From Bedellia somnulentella (lineage: Eukaryota > Arthropoda > Insecta > Lepidoptera > Bedelliidae), in assembly GCA_963576735.1 (NCBI GenBank), contig OY755178.1, positions 15,996,001 through 16,060,000 on the forward strand: a stretch of 64,000 nucleotides of DNA. Reading direction: 5' to 3'. Positions 1 to 10,031 of this stretch are shown piece by piece. The notes beneath the pieces were generated by a model. It was not told where the DNA came from. It saw nothing but the letters and a program-made list of their open reading frames with translations, and did not search any database. Both the position numbers and the translations under genes were made by a program. How positions within the stretch are numbered: position 1 is the first letter of the stretch; each line of letters begins with the position of its first letter.

Positions 1-109
1 CGACCACAATAAAATTGGACAGCCCTTCTTAGACAAGGAGCAGCCATAGAAATAACTTACTTAAAAGAAGGTAAATAGGTATATGAGCGCAAATTAAGTA
101 CGTATTAAG

Positions 110-455
110 AATGAAGAAATTGGAAACACTCTTTAGGTCGGTAATGTGATTGAGTGAGATATAGTATAATTCACGAAAAGTGTGGTGTGATCATAGATAT
201 AAGTGCATAACATATCTATGTGTGTCATAGATGATATTGTAAAAATATTTAAAAAGGAATGTTAGGATGGTTTTGGCACATAGAGAGTTTTGATGAAAGT
301 AAATTATTGATAGAGATGTATAGAGCCAAGGTGGATGGTAATGCCAGAGAGAGACAACCACGGAACACACATATAGATCAAACAGAAAATGAGCTAAAAG
401 AAGACGTCCGTAGCCTGAATTAAAAGAGCGTATACAAATATTAATGCCGGGGATT
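110..455 (+). repeat. RTE-like LINE (family L1) fragment, diverged
   Basis: Conceptual translation of 258-380 gives a decayed match to the C-terminal region of the reverse transcriptase at 48589-49233 (WFWHIE for WFGHIE, MYRAKVDGN for IYRANVEGN). Several stops and changes mark it as an old dead copy. Confidence 0.65.
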
Positions 456-530
456 GACTGTTGTAGTACAAATTACTAACCGTTATAGATGCAGGTATAT
501 AAAAAAAATATTTTATGAAATTTGGTAAGG

Positions 531-536
531 TTTATT
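531..536 (-). terminator. Putative polyadenylation signal AATAAA
   Basis: Minus-strand AATAAA about 70 nt downstream of the TGA of the cathepsin gene at 605-1585. Confidence 0.4.
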
Positions 537-604
537 TTAACGTAATTTAGATATTTTTACACTTTGGTAGTGTTACTACAAAACAGACTATAGTTTTTCG
601 TAAG

Positions 605-1585
605 TCAAGCAATATCGGCTGAAGTAAATGGATATTTTAGCATATTACATTCATTTGCCCCTTTCCTAAGTCTCAAGTAACCATTGTCTCCCCAAGTTGT
701 TCCAAAACTATTCCTTACAATCCAGTACGGAATGCCATCTTCGGTGCCATATCCAACTAGAACTACGGCATGATCAGGAGTATCTTGAGGACAATTTTTG
801 TAAATCTTTTTGCTCTTAAAATGAGTTAGTGTGCGTGAATAAATAGCAAATGCCAAAGGTCCTTTTTCTACTAAAAGTTTCGTTACCGCTTCTTCATTGT
901 TCTCCATATTAAACTGTTCACATTTTTTTAGTTTTACTAACTCACCATTAGGATTAAACTGGCAACGTTGTCGATGGGCAACATACGGGTAATCTTTATC
1001 TAGCATTACTCCGTTATTAACAATATATTGCATGGCGACCGGCTCTTCTCCTCCGCTGCAGGCCGTGTCATCTTTATCACAATCAAGAAGTTGTTGTTCT
1101 GATAAATCTATAATTTTACTATGTTTCATTGCATATTTGGCTTCTACAACACCAATAGTGCTAAAAGCCCAGCATGAACCGCAATCACCTTGCATTTTAG
1201 CTGGACTTAGTAAATTTCGGTAGTCCAAACTGATTGGAGGTGTGACATTCTCGGGTATTTGCCCAACAGGGCATTGTGGACTCTGCTTCTGATGCTGTGA
1301 TGGCTTAATACGTATTCTATTTATTTCATCTGGACTTACATCTGCAAAGTTGGTGATTCCAAAGACTGATTCACCATGAGCTTTATTAAGCTTGTTAATT
1401 TCCATTAAATTATTTTTGAAATAATTGAACCGCTGCATCACTTCTTGAACAGAATCGTAAGTGCGATTATATTCTTCAACAAAATTTAGAAAAAGTTCTT
1501 CTTTTTCGTTCATGTTGAAAAATACTGGCGTCGCCAGTGAAACACTGAAGACGATTGAAAATAGAAACACAGTGAATGAGTTCAT
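605..1585 (-). CDS. Papain-family cysteine protease (viral-cathepsin-like), intact, intronless
   Basis: A 326-residue preproenzyme in one exon. Residues 1-19 form a hydrophobic signal peptide. The propeptide carries a complete ERFNIN pattern (EVMQRFNYFKNNLMEINKLN, about residues 48-67) and a GxTxFxD-type motif (GITNFAD, 76-82), placing it in the cathepsin L-like branch. The mature domain begins near residue 112-120. The active site is complete: Gln132 (oxyanion hole), Cys138 in CGSCWAFS, His272 in DHAVVLVGYG and Asn292 in RNSFGTTWG. Cys135 and Cys176 (CSGG) are the usual disulfide pair next to the active site. Expected role: secreted or lysosomal endopeptidase activated by loss of the propeptide. 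The ATG at 1583-1585 was chosen because the signal peptide follows directly. A polyadenylation signal (AATAAA, minus strand) lies at 531-536. Host cathepsins are normally multi-exon, so the lack of introns is notable. The family is certain; the physiological role is unknown. Confidence 0.9.
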   Translation of the reverse strand: MNSFTVFLFSIVFSVSLATPVFFNMNEKEELFLNFVEEYNRTYDSVQEVMQRFNYFKNNLMEINKLNKAHGESVFGITNFADVSPDEINRIRIKPSQHQKQSPQCPVGQIPENVTPPISLDYRNLLSPAKMQGDCGSCWAFSTIGVVEAKYAMKHSKIIDLSEQQLLDCDKDDTACSGGEEPVAMQYIVNNGVMLDKDYPYVAHRQRCQFNPNGELVKLKKCEQFNMENNEEAVTKLLVEKGPLAFAIYSRTLTHFKSKKIYKNCPQDTPDHAVVLVGYGTEDGIPYWIVRNSFGTTWGDNGYLRLRKGANECNMLKYPFTSADIA

Positions 1586-1629
1586 GGTGCATAGCAGAAG
1601 ACATATGTTTTTGAGCTATAAATCCCATG

Positions 1630-1662
1630 CTTTTATCATGAAATTTATGTGGAATTCCAAAT
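1630..1662 (-). promoter_or_regulatory. Putative core promoter of the first cathepsin gene
   Basis: On the minus strand a GGAATTCCACA block (about 1651-1661) precedes a TATA-like GATAAAA (1631-1637), about 45-52 nt upstream of the ATG. The same arrangement is present upstream of the other two copies (about 5283-5310 and 6127-6148). Conservation across the three copies is the evidence; no start site was measured. Confidence 0.4.
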
Positions 1663-1699
1663 TGTTTGCTCGTTTAGTAATTAAAATAACAATTTAGCA

Positions 1700-2965
1700 A
1701 TTCAATTTCAGTTATTTAAAGTATGTGGTATTTTGATAAGAGAAATTGGTTGAGCATGGTTTTTGTTGTCTTTTAAAAACTATCTAAATTGCGCTAGATG
1801 CATCTCTCCGTCAGTACATTGCGTTGATGGTCTAAGAGCCCGTGAATAGCAGTATGTATTTTACCAAAGCTGATAATTTGGTCAGAGACCCTCCTATAGA
1901 TACCCAACATGAAATGGGGACTTACTAAGCCCAGCGGAGGAAGCTATGAGGTCACTCAGGTAAGCTGCCGTTTGGTCACAATAACGAATATAATAAATAC
2001 AGCCAGAAAAATTAATGGCAGACGATTTTTTTGGTCGTAAGCTCATGGCAGACGCTTTTGAAAATTTGTTTTTTTTTTCAGAAGTATTCCAACAAATCTC
2101 ATTTTTACACATAATATTACTAATATTAATAAGTTTCTGAGCTTAATTCAGCTAAATACCTGCAGTCTTCATGCAACATGCACTGTGCACCGCCCGGCCC
2201 GCCCTCCTACTTACAAGAAAACGAAAAGCAGACAATGCACCACACACACCCGCAAACGAAAACCACAAGTAACCACAAACTCAACACTCTTTCGACTCAA
2301 CACGAGTCATTGTCGAGCAGTTGACAGTTCGGCATCTGACCACCGAGTCGATTGTTTTATATTTATTAAAATTCAATTGTTTAGTTTCATCCTTTAATAA
2401 ATTATACAATTTAATCGCCAATTCATAACTGTTTCTTTGAGTAATTGATAAACTTATAATTTTAAGACTTCGTAATTTCATATTGTGGTAACCTCTTTGT
2501 GGCCTTGATTTAGATTCCACTAGGTGAAAAGATGCTACTTTTTTATAAACAAATAATCGTAAATGTAGAGCGACGGAAATGGTAATATTTTTAACTGTTT
2601 AAATAAAAGTTGGAAACTTTCGAGAAAATCGGCTCCACACAAACTTTAAAGGCTTGTATGGCTTTAACTGAGTTGCCCCAAAAAATTATGCCATATCACA
2701 ATACAGAGGCAACAAGTTATATTTGGTATATATTGGTAGTTGGTTTGGTTTATATTTGGTCAAGGCTGCATTTTGTGATACCACATATCTGATTCGATAA
2801 AGTACATAAATGTACTTACGACGCTTCTCGCTTTCGGTTATTATCATTAGTACCTCTGTCAGCCCCTTCTTGGACGATTGAGTTTTAGTTGAGTGGCAGA
2901 GAGAGTGTTCCGAGCAATCACGTTTGGCTTGGACAGTATACTCATGCTTAATGCATTAATTGCTT
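1700..2965. other. Unassigned AT-rich sequence
   Basis: No gene or repeat recognised. A GC-richer patch (about 2165-2345) has only short open frames without family resemblance. Confidence 0.4.
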
Positions 2966-3208
2966 GCTGTGTAGTGTCGGCTTAGAATAGCACTACCCCA
3001 TTTCTTCCGGTGGGTGTACGTAAGAGGCGACTAACGGTATTGGGGCTTTTAAGGGATTTTTGGGCGATGCGGTTGGAGACCCATCACCAACCACCTTTAT
3101 TTTACCATCTTTTCCCCACTCAACTTTCCAAACGCGGCTGAGGAATTTCCAATTCCTTAGCTCTGGCTTCCCCTTCTAGTGATTTAAAGCCGTGAGTATA
3201 TGTATGTA
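2966..3208 (+). repeat. S1 SINE-like repeat, near full length
   Basis: Starts GCTGTGTAGTGTCGGCTTAG, contains GGCGATGCGGTTGGAGACCC, and ends AGCCGTGAGTATATGTATG. It is the same layout as more than 20 other copies in the window. Confidence 0.85.
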
Positions 3209-3209
3209 A

Positions 3210-3784
3210 TATGTAATGCATTATTAAATTATAAATTAATCCATGTTTTGTAAAAATACACCATAGATATAAAAGCACTAGAGATTTGCAGTAAGTGACA
3301 AACGTCATAGCATAAACGTCAACAGAGGCAGGACCTCCCGGACACGATAACGGCCTACAACGGTTTTGGCATCAAACATGAACGAAAATAATTTTCTTAT
3401 TTTCGTTATTTCTGGTATTTAAATCTTAACTTACGTGTTTTTTTTTGATAGAATTATTAATAATTTACAGCAAAGAATCTAAATCAAATACATATTCTTT
3501 GGCACACATAAACTTTTCAGCCATTAATGTCCAAATTAAGACTGTAATAATTATTAGTCTATATGTTTTATTTTAGATCTTAACCAAAGTTTTGAATGCA
3601 AACATGTGATAAAAAATATTTTACATTTTTACAAACTGGAGAAAACTACAATGTATGGAATCCGCCGTACTAATGTCACGCACACACTCATTTACGCACA
3701 CCGTTGAACTTTTTATGGTCTCGCCTGTAGTCTTTATATTGCTAATCTATATACGTAAATATAGCATACTAAATCTATGAAATA
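3210..3784. other. Unassigned sequence with a small hairpin
   Basis: AT-rich with no gene seen. AACGAAAATAA and TTATTTTCGTT form a short palindrome near 3380-3406. Confidence 0.3.
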
Positions 3785-3915
3785 AACTGTCACATGACTA
3801 ATAACAGCTTAGCCATGTAGGTTTCCTCACGACTTTTTCCTGCACCGTTAACAACCATGATAAATAAACCACACGTTTCACTTTATAAAAATGATGTAAT
3901 TTGAACCTAAGCCTG
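3785..3915 (-). repeat. S2 tRNA-derived SINE, partial and diverged
   Basis: Matches the central S2 body (ACTGTCACATGACT, GCCATGTAGGTTTCCTCACG, ACCGTTAACAACCATGATAA) with the tRNA head degraded. Confidence 0.65.
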
Positions 3916-4239
3916 TCTTTTAGAGCTATGTTTTATAAGTTTGAAGATATTAGGTATCTGAGATAGTAATTTTGTAACTTAAGTTTGAAAACTGAGACAC
4001 AAAAACGGGGAATAATGAGCCTTTAGGTAAATAATAATTTTTTTATTGACTTCAGTTCAGTCAGTCAGTTGGGTTATGATAAAAATAATAGCTATTCTGA
4101 TTCAGAATTGCCGAAAGACATATAACGTAAATCAGATTTCCATGAAATTCAGTAATAGTAGCATTTAATTTGATTTACTGTAAAAAATATTGACTTGCAC
4201 ATTTTTCAATTAAAGGCACTAATTATCTTTTTAAATAAT
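3916..4239. other. Spacer downstream of the cathepsin pseudogene
   Basis: AT-rich; no further feature seen. Confidence 0.3.
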
Positions 4240-5232
4240 TCAAGCAACTTCAGCCGAAGTGAATGGATAACTCAACATGTTGCACTCATTTGCACCTTTT
4301 CTAAGTCTCATATAACCTTCATCTCCCCAACTAGTTCCCCGACTATTCCTTATAACCACGTAAGGAGTACCATCTTCTCCAGTGCCATATCCTACGAGTA
4401 TTACAGCATGGTCAACCGTCTTTTGTGGACAATTTTTGTATATATAATTACCCTTGTAATGCGTTATTGTCCCCGAATAAATAGCAAAAGACAAAGGTCC
4501 CTTTTCGACTAAAAGTTTTGTCAAACTTTCTTCATTATCCGTCATATTGAACTGTTCACATTTTGTTAGCCTTACTAATTGACCATCAGGTTTATATTGA
4601 CAACTCTGATCATGCCCAACATACGGGTATTCACTGTCTAACATTACTCCCTTATCAACTATATATTGCATTGCAATAGTCATAAAGCCTCCATTACAAC
4701 CCTGATCTGCTTTATCACAGTCGACAAGTTGCTGTTCTGACAAATTTATAATTTCACTATATTTCATTGCAAATTTGGTTTCTACAACTCCAACTGTGCT
4801 AAACGCCCAACATGAAGAGCAATCACGTTGGTCCTTAACAGGACTTAAAACATTCTTGTTTCGGTAATCCAAACTGCTTGGAGGTGTTACATTCTCACTT
4901 ACTTACCCGAAAGGACATTCTGAACCTTGATTTATCTGTTGAAATGGATTTTCTAACCTTCTATTGGATTCATCAGAACCCATATCCGCAAAGTTTGTAA
5001 TTCCGAAAGCTGGTTCACCTTGAGCTTCATTTAGCTCGTTAATTTCCTGCAAATTATTTTTAAAGTTTCTGAATCGTTTTATCATTTCACGTACTGAACT
5101 ATAAGTGCGATTATATTCTTCAACAAAATTTTAAAAAAGTTGTTCAGATTCATCAATATTGAAGAACATTGGTGTCCCTAGTGAAACACTGAGAACGGTC
5201 AGAAATAAAACAGTCGTCAATAAAGAACTCAT
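4240..5232 (-). pseudogene. Cathepsin-like cysteine protease pseudogene, two nonsense codons, no frameshift
   Basis: Colinear with the gene at 605-1585 over its whole length (330 codons plus stop), reading in a single frame from ATG 5230-5232 to TGA 4240-4242. Two in-frame TAA codons interrupt it: codon 34 (5131-5133), at the start of the propeptide, and codon 110 (4903-4905), at the propeptide/mature junction. Everything else is in frame. Signal peptide, ERFNIN region (EMIKRFRNFKNNLQEINELN), catalytic CSSCWAFS, the CNGG cysteine, VDHAVILVGYG and RNSRGTSWG are all recognisable. The absence of indels suggests the gene died recently, is allelic, or is misread at two bases. No restored sequence is given. 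The upstream promoter-like block is also preserved. Confidence 0.85.
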
Positions 5233-5282
5233 AGTGCATGCTCGGAGTTTTTGAGTTCCTGATTTAATAACCCCTGCAAATA

Positions 5283-5310
5283 CTTTTATTTGATCTTGTG
5301 GAATTCAAAA
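5283..5310 (-). promoter_or_regulatory. Putative core promoter of the cathepsin pseudogene
   Basis: Minus-strand GAATTCCACA followed by AATAAAAG (complement of 5283-5290), about 51-58 nt upstream of the ATG. It matches the layout upstream of the two intact paralogues. Confidence 0.35.
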
Positions 5311-5439
5311 TTGTTTACGCGTATGGAAATTAAAGCAACTATTTCACTGTTTTTATTACTCTTTTTTTAAAACATGCACTATATTTGATAACAAGAAAAG
5401 TTTTGGCATAGTTTGATAAGCGTACATACGAACATATAC

Positions 5440-5580
5440 TTACGCCGTTAGTTTACATTGGGGTAGTCAACGACAATCGATTGCCATTTTGTACGATCCC
5501 GGCATATCTTTCAAACTTCAATTACATTCTTCAAACTGCAGACGCCTCTCTTTCTGAACACATTCTCAATTTGATAATTA
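5440..5580 (-). repeat. L1 (RTE-like LINE) 3'-end fragment
   Basis: Complement of the L1 C-terminal coding region and tail (CGCCGTTAGTTTACATTGGG, ATTTTGTACGATCC), 5'-truncated and diverged. Confidence 0.65.
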
Positions 5581-5954
5581 GACATGCGCAAAACAGTATA
5601 CTCTATGAAGTAATATTATATGGCATGACATTTAGTACCCAGTATTTGATGCTGAGATTTAGGGCGCATTAGAATATTTCACCTATTTACCAAGTGCAGT
5701 TTCAAGGAAAATGTACTGCTCCTCATGAATTTCTTGATGAGTGTCGTGTTGTGTATGTAGTAATTTTCTTTAAATTAAATCATTACAAAGAAATGAAACG
5801 CTTAATTTAATACAAAACATAGGGCTTATATGATTTCCCTTCAGACTCAACCCCTACTAAAGAGGGTTCTCACAAGAGGGGGGTTGATGTAAAAATTTTT
5901 TTGGTTATTTATGGAATGCAAAATTATATCAGTAATCAAGAAATGGACCGATGT

Positions 5955-6062
5955 TTTATAATCTCTTCCCCACTTTACTTCCAATACTGAATGAATTTCA
6001 GATTCAAAAGGTCTGGCTACTCGTTTTTGGTACTTATAGTTGTGTGTATATGTATGTAGGTA
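5955..6062 (+). repeat. Diverged S1 3' end
   Basis: TCTTCCCCACTTTACTTCC and GGTCTGGCTACTCG followed by GTGTATATGTATGTAGG match the S1 3' half. The fragment ends just upstream of the third cathepsin promoter. Confidence 0.5.
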
Positions 6063-6140
6063 TGAAATAAAAGATATAAAAATGCAATAGTGTTATTTTA
6101 ATGACTGCACGTTTAAATTATTTTAAATTCCACAAAAAAT

Positions 6141-6194
6141 AAATAAAAACCACGGCGTTATCAAGTAGGAAACATATGTCTTCCCTCATTCACT
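6141..6194 (+). promoter_or_regulatory. Putative core promoter and 5' leader of the third cathepsin gene
   Basis: AAATTCCACA (about 6125-6134) is followed by AATAAAAAC (6140-6148), about 50 nt before the ATG. ACATATGTCTTC (about 6172-6183) is shared with the leader of the first gene. Shared non-coding sequence on both sides of the TATA-like motif supports duplication of the promoter with the gene. Confidence 0.4.
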
Positions 6195-7184
6195 ATGAAG
6201 TCATTATTAATAATTGTTCAATGTTTTACTATCCTCAGTGTTTCACTAGGAACACGTATGTTTTATAACATTGAAGAAGCTGAGGAACTTTTCTCAAACT
6301 TTGTTGAAGAATATAATCGCACTTATAGTTCAGCACGGGAAGTTATACAGCGATTCGTCAACTTTAAAAATAATTTGCTAGAAATCAACCAGCTCAATGC
6401 AGTTCAAGGCGAACCGGCATATGGAATTACAAACTTTGCGGATATGAGTTCTGAAGAGTTGGATAGAATGCAAATGAAGCCATTAGACCAGGTGACACAG
6501 GGTAAGCAATGCCCTGAAGGTGTAGTACCTGAGAATGTCACACCTCCAAGCAGCTTAGACTACCGAAATGAAAATATTTTCGGGCCAATTAAAGACCAAG
6601 GTATCTATGGTACATGTGGGGCATTTAGTACTATTGGAGTTGTGGAAGCTAAATATGCAATGAAACATGGGCAAATCATAGATTTGTCGGAACAACAACT
6701 GGTGGATTGTATGTCTGGCAATACTGAAAAAGGTATTAATATGTACATTGCTATGCAATATATTGTTGATAACGGAGTAATGCTAGCTAAAGATTACCCA
6801 TATGTGGGGCCTCAACAGAATTGTAAATTCAACCCTAACAGTGAATTAGTGAGACTTGAGAAATGTGAACAATACAATATGGAGGGCAATGAAGAAGGCT
6901 TGACAAAACTGTTAGTCGAAAAAGGACCTTTGGCATTCTCTCTTTATGCAGACACACTTTACCATATCACGCCAGGTTTGATCGTCAAAAACTGTCCACG
7001 TAAAGACATAACTCATGCCGCAGTTCTAGTTGGATATGGCACCGCAGGAGATGGCACTCCGTACTGGATTGTAAGGAATAGTTGGGGAATAACTTGGGGC
7101 GATAACGGTTATATGAGGCTTCGAAAAGGCAAAAATGAGTGTAATATGATGAGTTATCCGTTTACTTCGGCAGAAGCTGCTTGA
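6195..7184 (+). CDS. Papain-family cysteine protease paralogue with altered active-site surround
   Basis: A 329-residue single-exon ORF with signal peptide (1-19), full ERFNIN motif (EVIQRFVNFKNNLLEINQLN, 49-68) and GITNFAD (77-83). Catalytic residues remain: Gln135, Cys141, His274 (THAAVLVGYG) and Asn295 (RNSWGITWG). The normally invariant surround is changed. CGSCW has become YGTCG, so the structural Cys is Tyr138 and the Trp after the nucleophile is Gly142. The CxGG segment that holds the partner cysteine is replaced (DCMSGNTEKGIN, 171-182). Both partners of one disulfide are therefore gone together. The ORF is uninterrupted, so the protein may be maintained as an altered-specificity enzyme or a catalytically weak decoy. 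That is inference; activity cannot be read from sequence. A variant polyadenylation signal ATTAAA lies at 7229-7234. It is transcribed away from the other two copies. Confidence 0.88.
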   Translation: MKSLLIIVQCFTILSVSLGTRMFYNIEEAEELFSNFVEEYNRTYSSAREVIQRFVNFKNNLLEINQLNAVQGEPAYGITNFADMSSEELDRMQMKPLDQVTQGKQCPEGVVPENVTPPSSLDYRNENIFGPIKDQGIYGTCGAFSTIGVVEAKYAMKHGQIIDLSEQQLVDCMSGNTEKGINMYIAMQYIVDNGVMLAKDYPYVGPQQNCKFNPNSELVRLEKCEQYNMEGNEEGLTKLLVEKGPLAFSLYADTLYHITPGLIVKNCPRKDITHAAVLVGYGTAGDGTPYWIVRNSWGITWGDNGYMRLRKGKNECNMMSYPFTSAEAA

Positions 7185-7228
7185 AAGATGCTATATTTGT
7201 AATATCATTGTCAAAAGAGTTATACATA

Positions 7229-7234
7229 TATTAA
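7229..7234 (+). terminator. Putative polyadenylation signal ATTAAA
   Basis: A common variant poly(A) signal about 45 nt after the stop codon of the cathepsin gene at 6195-7184. Confidence 0.4.
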
Positions 7235-7360
7235 ACAACTTGTTTATTATTTTACTGACTTTTATCTTGTGGCTGACTATTGTTAGATTAGTAAAACAAA
7301 TGAATGAATGGCTCATTCGATTGGATTGGAAACATTTACTCATTTTCATGCTACTAACAT

Positions 7361-7597
7361 CCATACATACATGTGCTTAAAAAGTAAAAAAATGCTAACC
7401 AAATTCCAATATCAGAAATTTTATCAGCCATTTTTTGAAATAGATTGGAGATAAGATGGTGGAAATAAGCTATCGTTGCTAATGGCTTTCCAACGACAGT
7501 TATACTTAATAGCTCAATTCCTTTAGTCACCCCGTACGCCAATCACAGAAAGGTATGGGTTAGTGATATCCTACGCCGACTCCAAACAATGCTACAT
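7361..7597 (-). repeat. Diverged S1 copy
   Basis: Order of motifs matches S1 in reverse (AGATGGTGGAAATAAG, GCTTTCC, CCTTTAGTCACC, CGCCGACTCC) with many substitutions. Confidence 0.5.
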
Positions 7598-7599
7598 TT

Positions 7600-8115
7600 G
7601 CTGGAGCTGGAGACTTATCACCAACGATACTTAACTTTTACATTTATTCCCCAAATAACTTCCTAAAATGGCTGAGGCATTCGGTATGCATAGTTTTATT
7701 TTGCATGTCTTAAATATTTTTATATGATAGCAAACACGAAAATAAAAGAAATATTTGAATATTTTTCATTAAAATGAGTAACTGAAAAGTTGTAATTTTT
7801 TAAAGATTGTTTAACCTTTGTTCTTAATGACGTCATCGATCAACGAAATCACGTAGCGACATGTAAATGAAGCGAAATGTTTCCCGAATTTCGATATTTT
7901 ATTATTAAACTGCAAAAACGAATGTCTTTGAAATAACATTGGAGGTCAAATACTGTTTTTTGCTAAAATAACAGCCGTTTTAGCTTTATTTAATTTTATT
8001 TCAAGAAATTATTGTTTAAAAACATAATATTTCGAAATTCACTTTTGTAAAACTTTACATACCGAATTCCTGTTTCCGAGGCTCTGCTTCATTTAGGATT
8101 CATTGCCGTTAGTTT
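7600..8115 (+). repeat. S1 copy split by an inverted-repeat element
   Basis: S1-like sequence at 7600-7688 (GGAGACTTATCACCAACGAT, ATGGCTGAGG) resumes at about 8062-8115 (AATTCCTG, GAGGCTCTGC, TTTAGGATTCATTGCCGTTAG). The interruption is the element at 7689-8062. Confidence 0.55.
7689..8062. mobile_element. MITE-like element with terminal inverted repeats
   Basis: Left end TTCGGTATGCATAGTTTTAT and right end AAAACTTTACATACCGAA are inverted repeats. About 370 bp, AT-rich, no coding capacity. It interrupts an S1 copy. A related truncated copy lies at 23,736-23,845 in the opposite orientation. Confidence 0.55.
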
Positions 8116-8850
8116 ATGTTTATGTTTCTAGAAATAAATTTAAAAACACAATATCTGTTGTTATGGTTCCTCGGTGTTTTTCTATGCTATTTATAATATT
8201 ATTTTTTTTGTGTTCAAGCGATACTATGATGTGTAGCGATGTGTTTGTATGCAACGAATATTTTTTTTTTCTTTTATACTAACTTAATATTTTTTTATTG
8301 CTTCAGGCGTTTTAGATGTTACGTTTCAAATTCCTTGATTGTAAGTTAGCCCCATCTTAATATGTAAAAGTGCAGGTCCTGACTAACTAAGTGACTTATT
8401 ACTACACAACGCAAACCCGTAGACCTAGAAAGTCTTATTTTAGCATATAAATTAATCTGGTGATGAACACAAGAAACAAGGAATAAACTTTTAAAATTTG
8501 AATAAAATAAGGTTAGTCACCTCTTACGATCACCCACGGGTAGAAATGCCTGCTAAATCGTTTCAAATAATATTAATACTTTTAACAATATTTTAACGAA
8601 TATGTATTTCATAGTTTGTTAGTAATCACCCCTCAAATGGTACCTAGAAATTTAAATTTTGGTGAAGGTTGAGTTTAAGATGAATATGTGTATAGCAAAA
8701 GGAATTTAAGAAATTTAATTTTCAAATTTAGTAATAGATATAAAGCAGTTTAGTTGTAAAAAAATATTGTGGACTTAAAAGCATTAAGATTATATAACTT
8801 TTCAAACTTTATTATATTAACAAACTTTATAAACAAAAATTAATTAATAG
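8116..8850. other. AT-rich sequence with one S1 scrap
   Basis: A short S1 5' scrap in minus orientation is visible at 8514-8556 (GTCACCTCTTACGATCACCC). Nothing else is recognised. Confidence 0.35.
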
Positions 8851-8852
8851 AC

Positions 8853-9165
8853 TCAAACGTTCTCGCCGTTTGTATACCCGAAGGGGTTTGGCAGATGTAC
8901 TAATACTTCTGAAGATCACGTGACATCCTCCCCTGGTGTTCGGAGTACACACGTTTTGCTTGGACAGTGTACTCACCTTGTAGGGGGCAAGCCGTTTTGT
9001 ACAAATATACTGTCATATAACTAAGTACAACTTAGCCATTCGGATTTCCTCACGAGGCTTTGCCTCACTGTTTACAATCATTTAACCCCACAAAGGACTT
9101 TTTAGAAAGTTAAATTGGTGTAGGCCCGACGCGCGGTTTGAATCTACGCCTGAGCGAAATGCCGA
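8853..9165 (-). repeat. S2 tRNA-derived SINE, diverged
   Basis: Contains the S2 tail (ACGTTCTCGCCGTTTG), centre (CACACGTTTTGCTTGGACAG) and junction GGTGTAGGCCCGACG. The tRNA-like head is decayed. Confidence 0.7.
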
Positions 9166-9808
9166 GGGAAAGAACGAGCCATTCCAGAGGAGTTCTATAA
9201 CAAAAAAAGTGGCCTACCCGCGTGTAAGATACCCGCTACTGGCATTGGTGCACCAATTCTCAGTAAAAATTAGAACCTTCAGAACGATCGAGTGAAATAT
9301 AATGTATTTAAAAGGTTGAAAGAAAAATTGACGAAGTGTGAACATGTTCTTTATTTTTTACATCATCAGACACACAACATCGTTCATGAATCATTGTGAT
9401 TTAGACTATTATGCAGATATCGTAAAATTACATTTCAAAGCTTTGCATTTCATTAATCATCAAAATTACATTTCAAAATGTTAGCATTAAATAATATTAT
9501 ATTTAATATCCACCGGAACAATCTTTACAAGTATTGGATAAAAGATAACACGAATAAGATAACCGCAAATTTGTTTGCGAAAGCCTTTGGCAGCTTTTGT
9601 AGGCTTTAATTTGTTTGTAATTAAGCATTTCCTTTTAAATTGAAAGGTTCTGATTGTAAAGACTGTTTGCTGGTTACAAATTGGTTTCACCTTATTACAG
9701 GGAGTTTTGTTTATGAAATAATTTGTGATTTTTAAGAGTTTGGGAGAATAGCTACCAGTACTGGTTTCATCCGAGAAGAAAGGTATATTTTTTTTATTTT
9801 CTAAATCA
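9166..9808. other. Unassigned sequence
   Basis: Contains a 112-codon minus-strand open frame (9487-9825) that begins inside an S1 tail and resembles no family I recognise. I treat it as chance. Confidence 0.3.
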
Positions 9809-10031
9809 TACATACATACACTCACGGCTATAAATCCCAGAAAGGGGTAGCCAGAGCTTCGGAATTAAAATTCCAAAGCCACTTTAGGAGCTTCAAGTAG
9901 GGAAAGGATTGTAAATAAAGGTTGTTGGTGATGGGACTCCAACCGCATCCCTAACATACCCTAAGTCACCTCTTACGACACCCGCGGGAAAAAAATAGGG
10001 TAGTGCCAATCTAAGCCCACACTACATAGCA
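9809..10031 (-). repeat. S1 SINE-like repeat, diverged
   Basis: Begins with the CATACATACA tail and CTCACGGCTATAAATCCC and ends at CCCACACTACATAGCA, the complement of the S1 start. Confidence 0.8.

Noticed and set aside
9487..9825. 112-codon minus-strand open frame
   Set aside because: It begins in the TATG tail of an S1 repeat, has no recognisable domain and skewed composition; length alone is not enough in AT-rich DNA.
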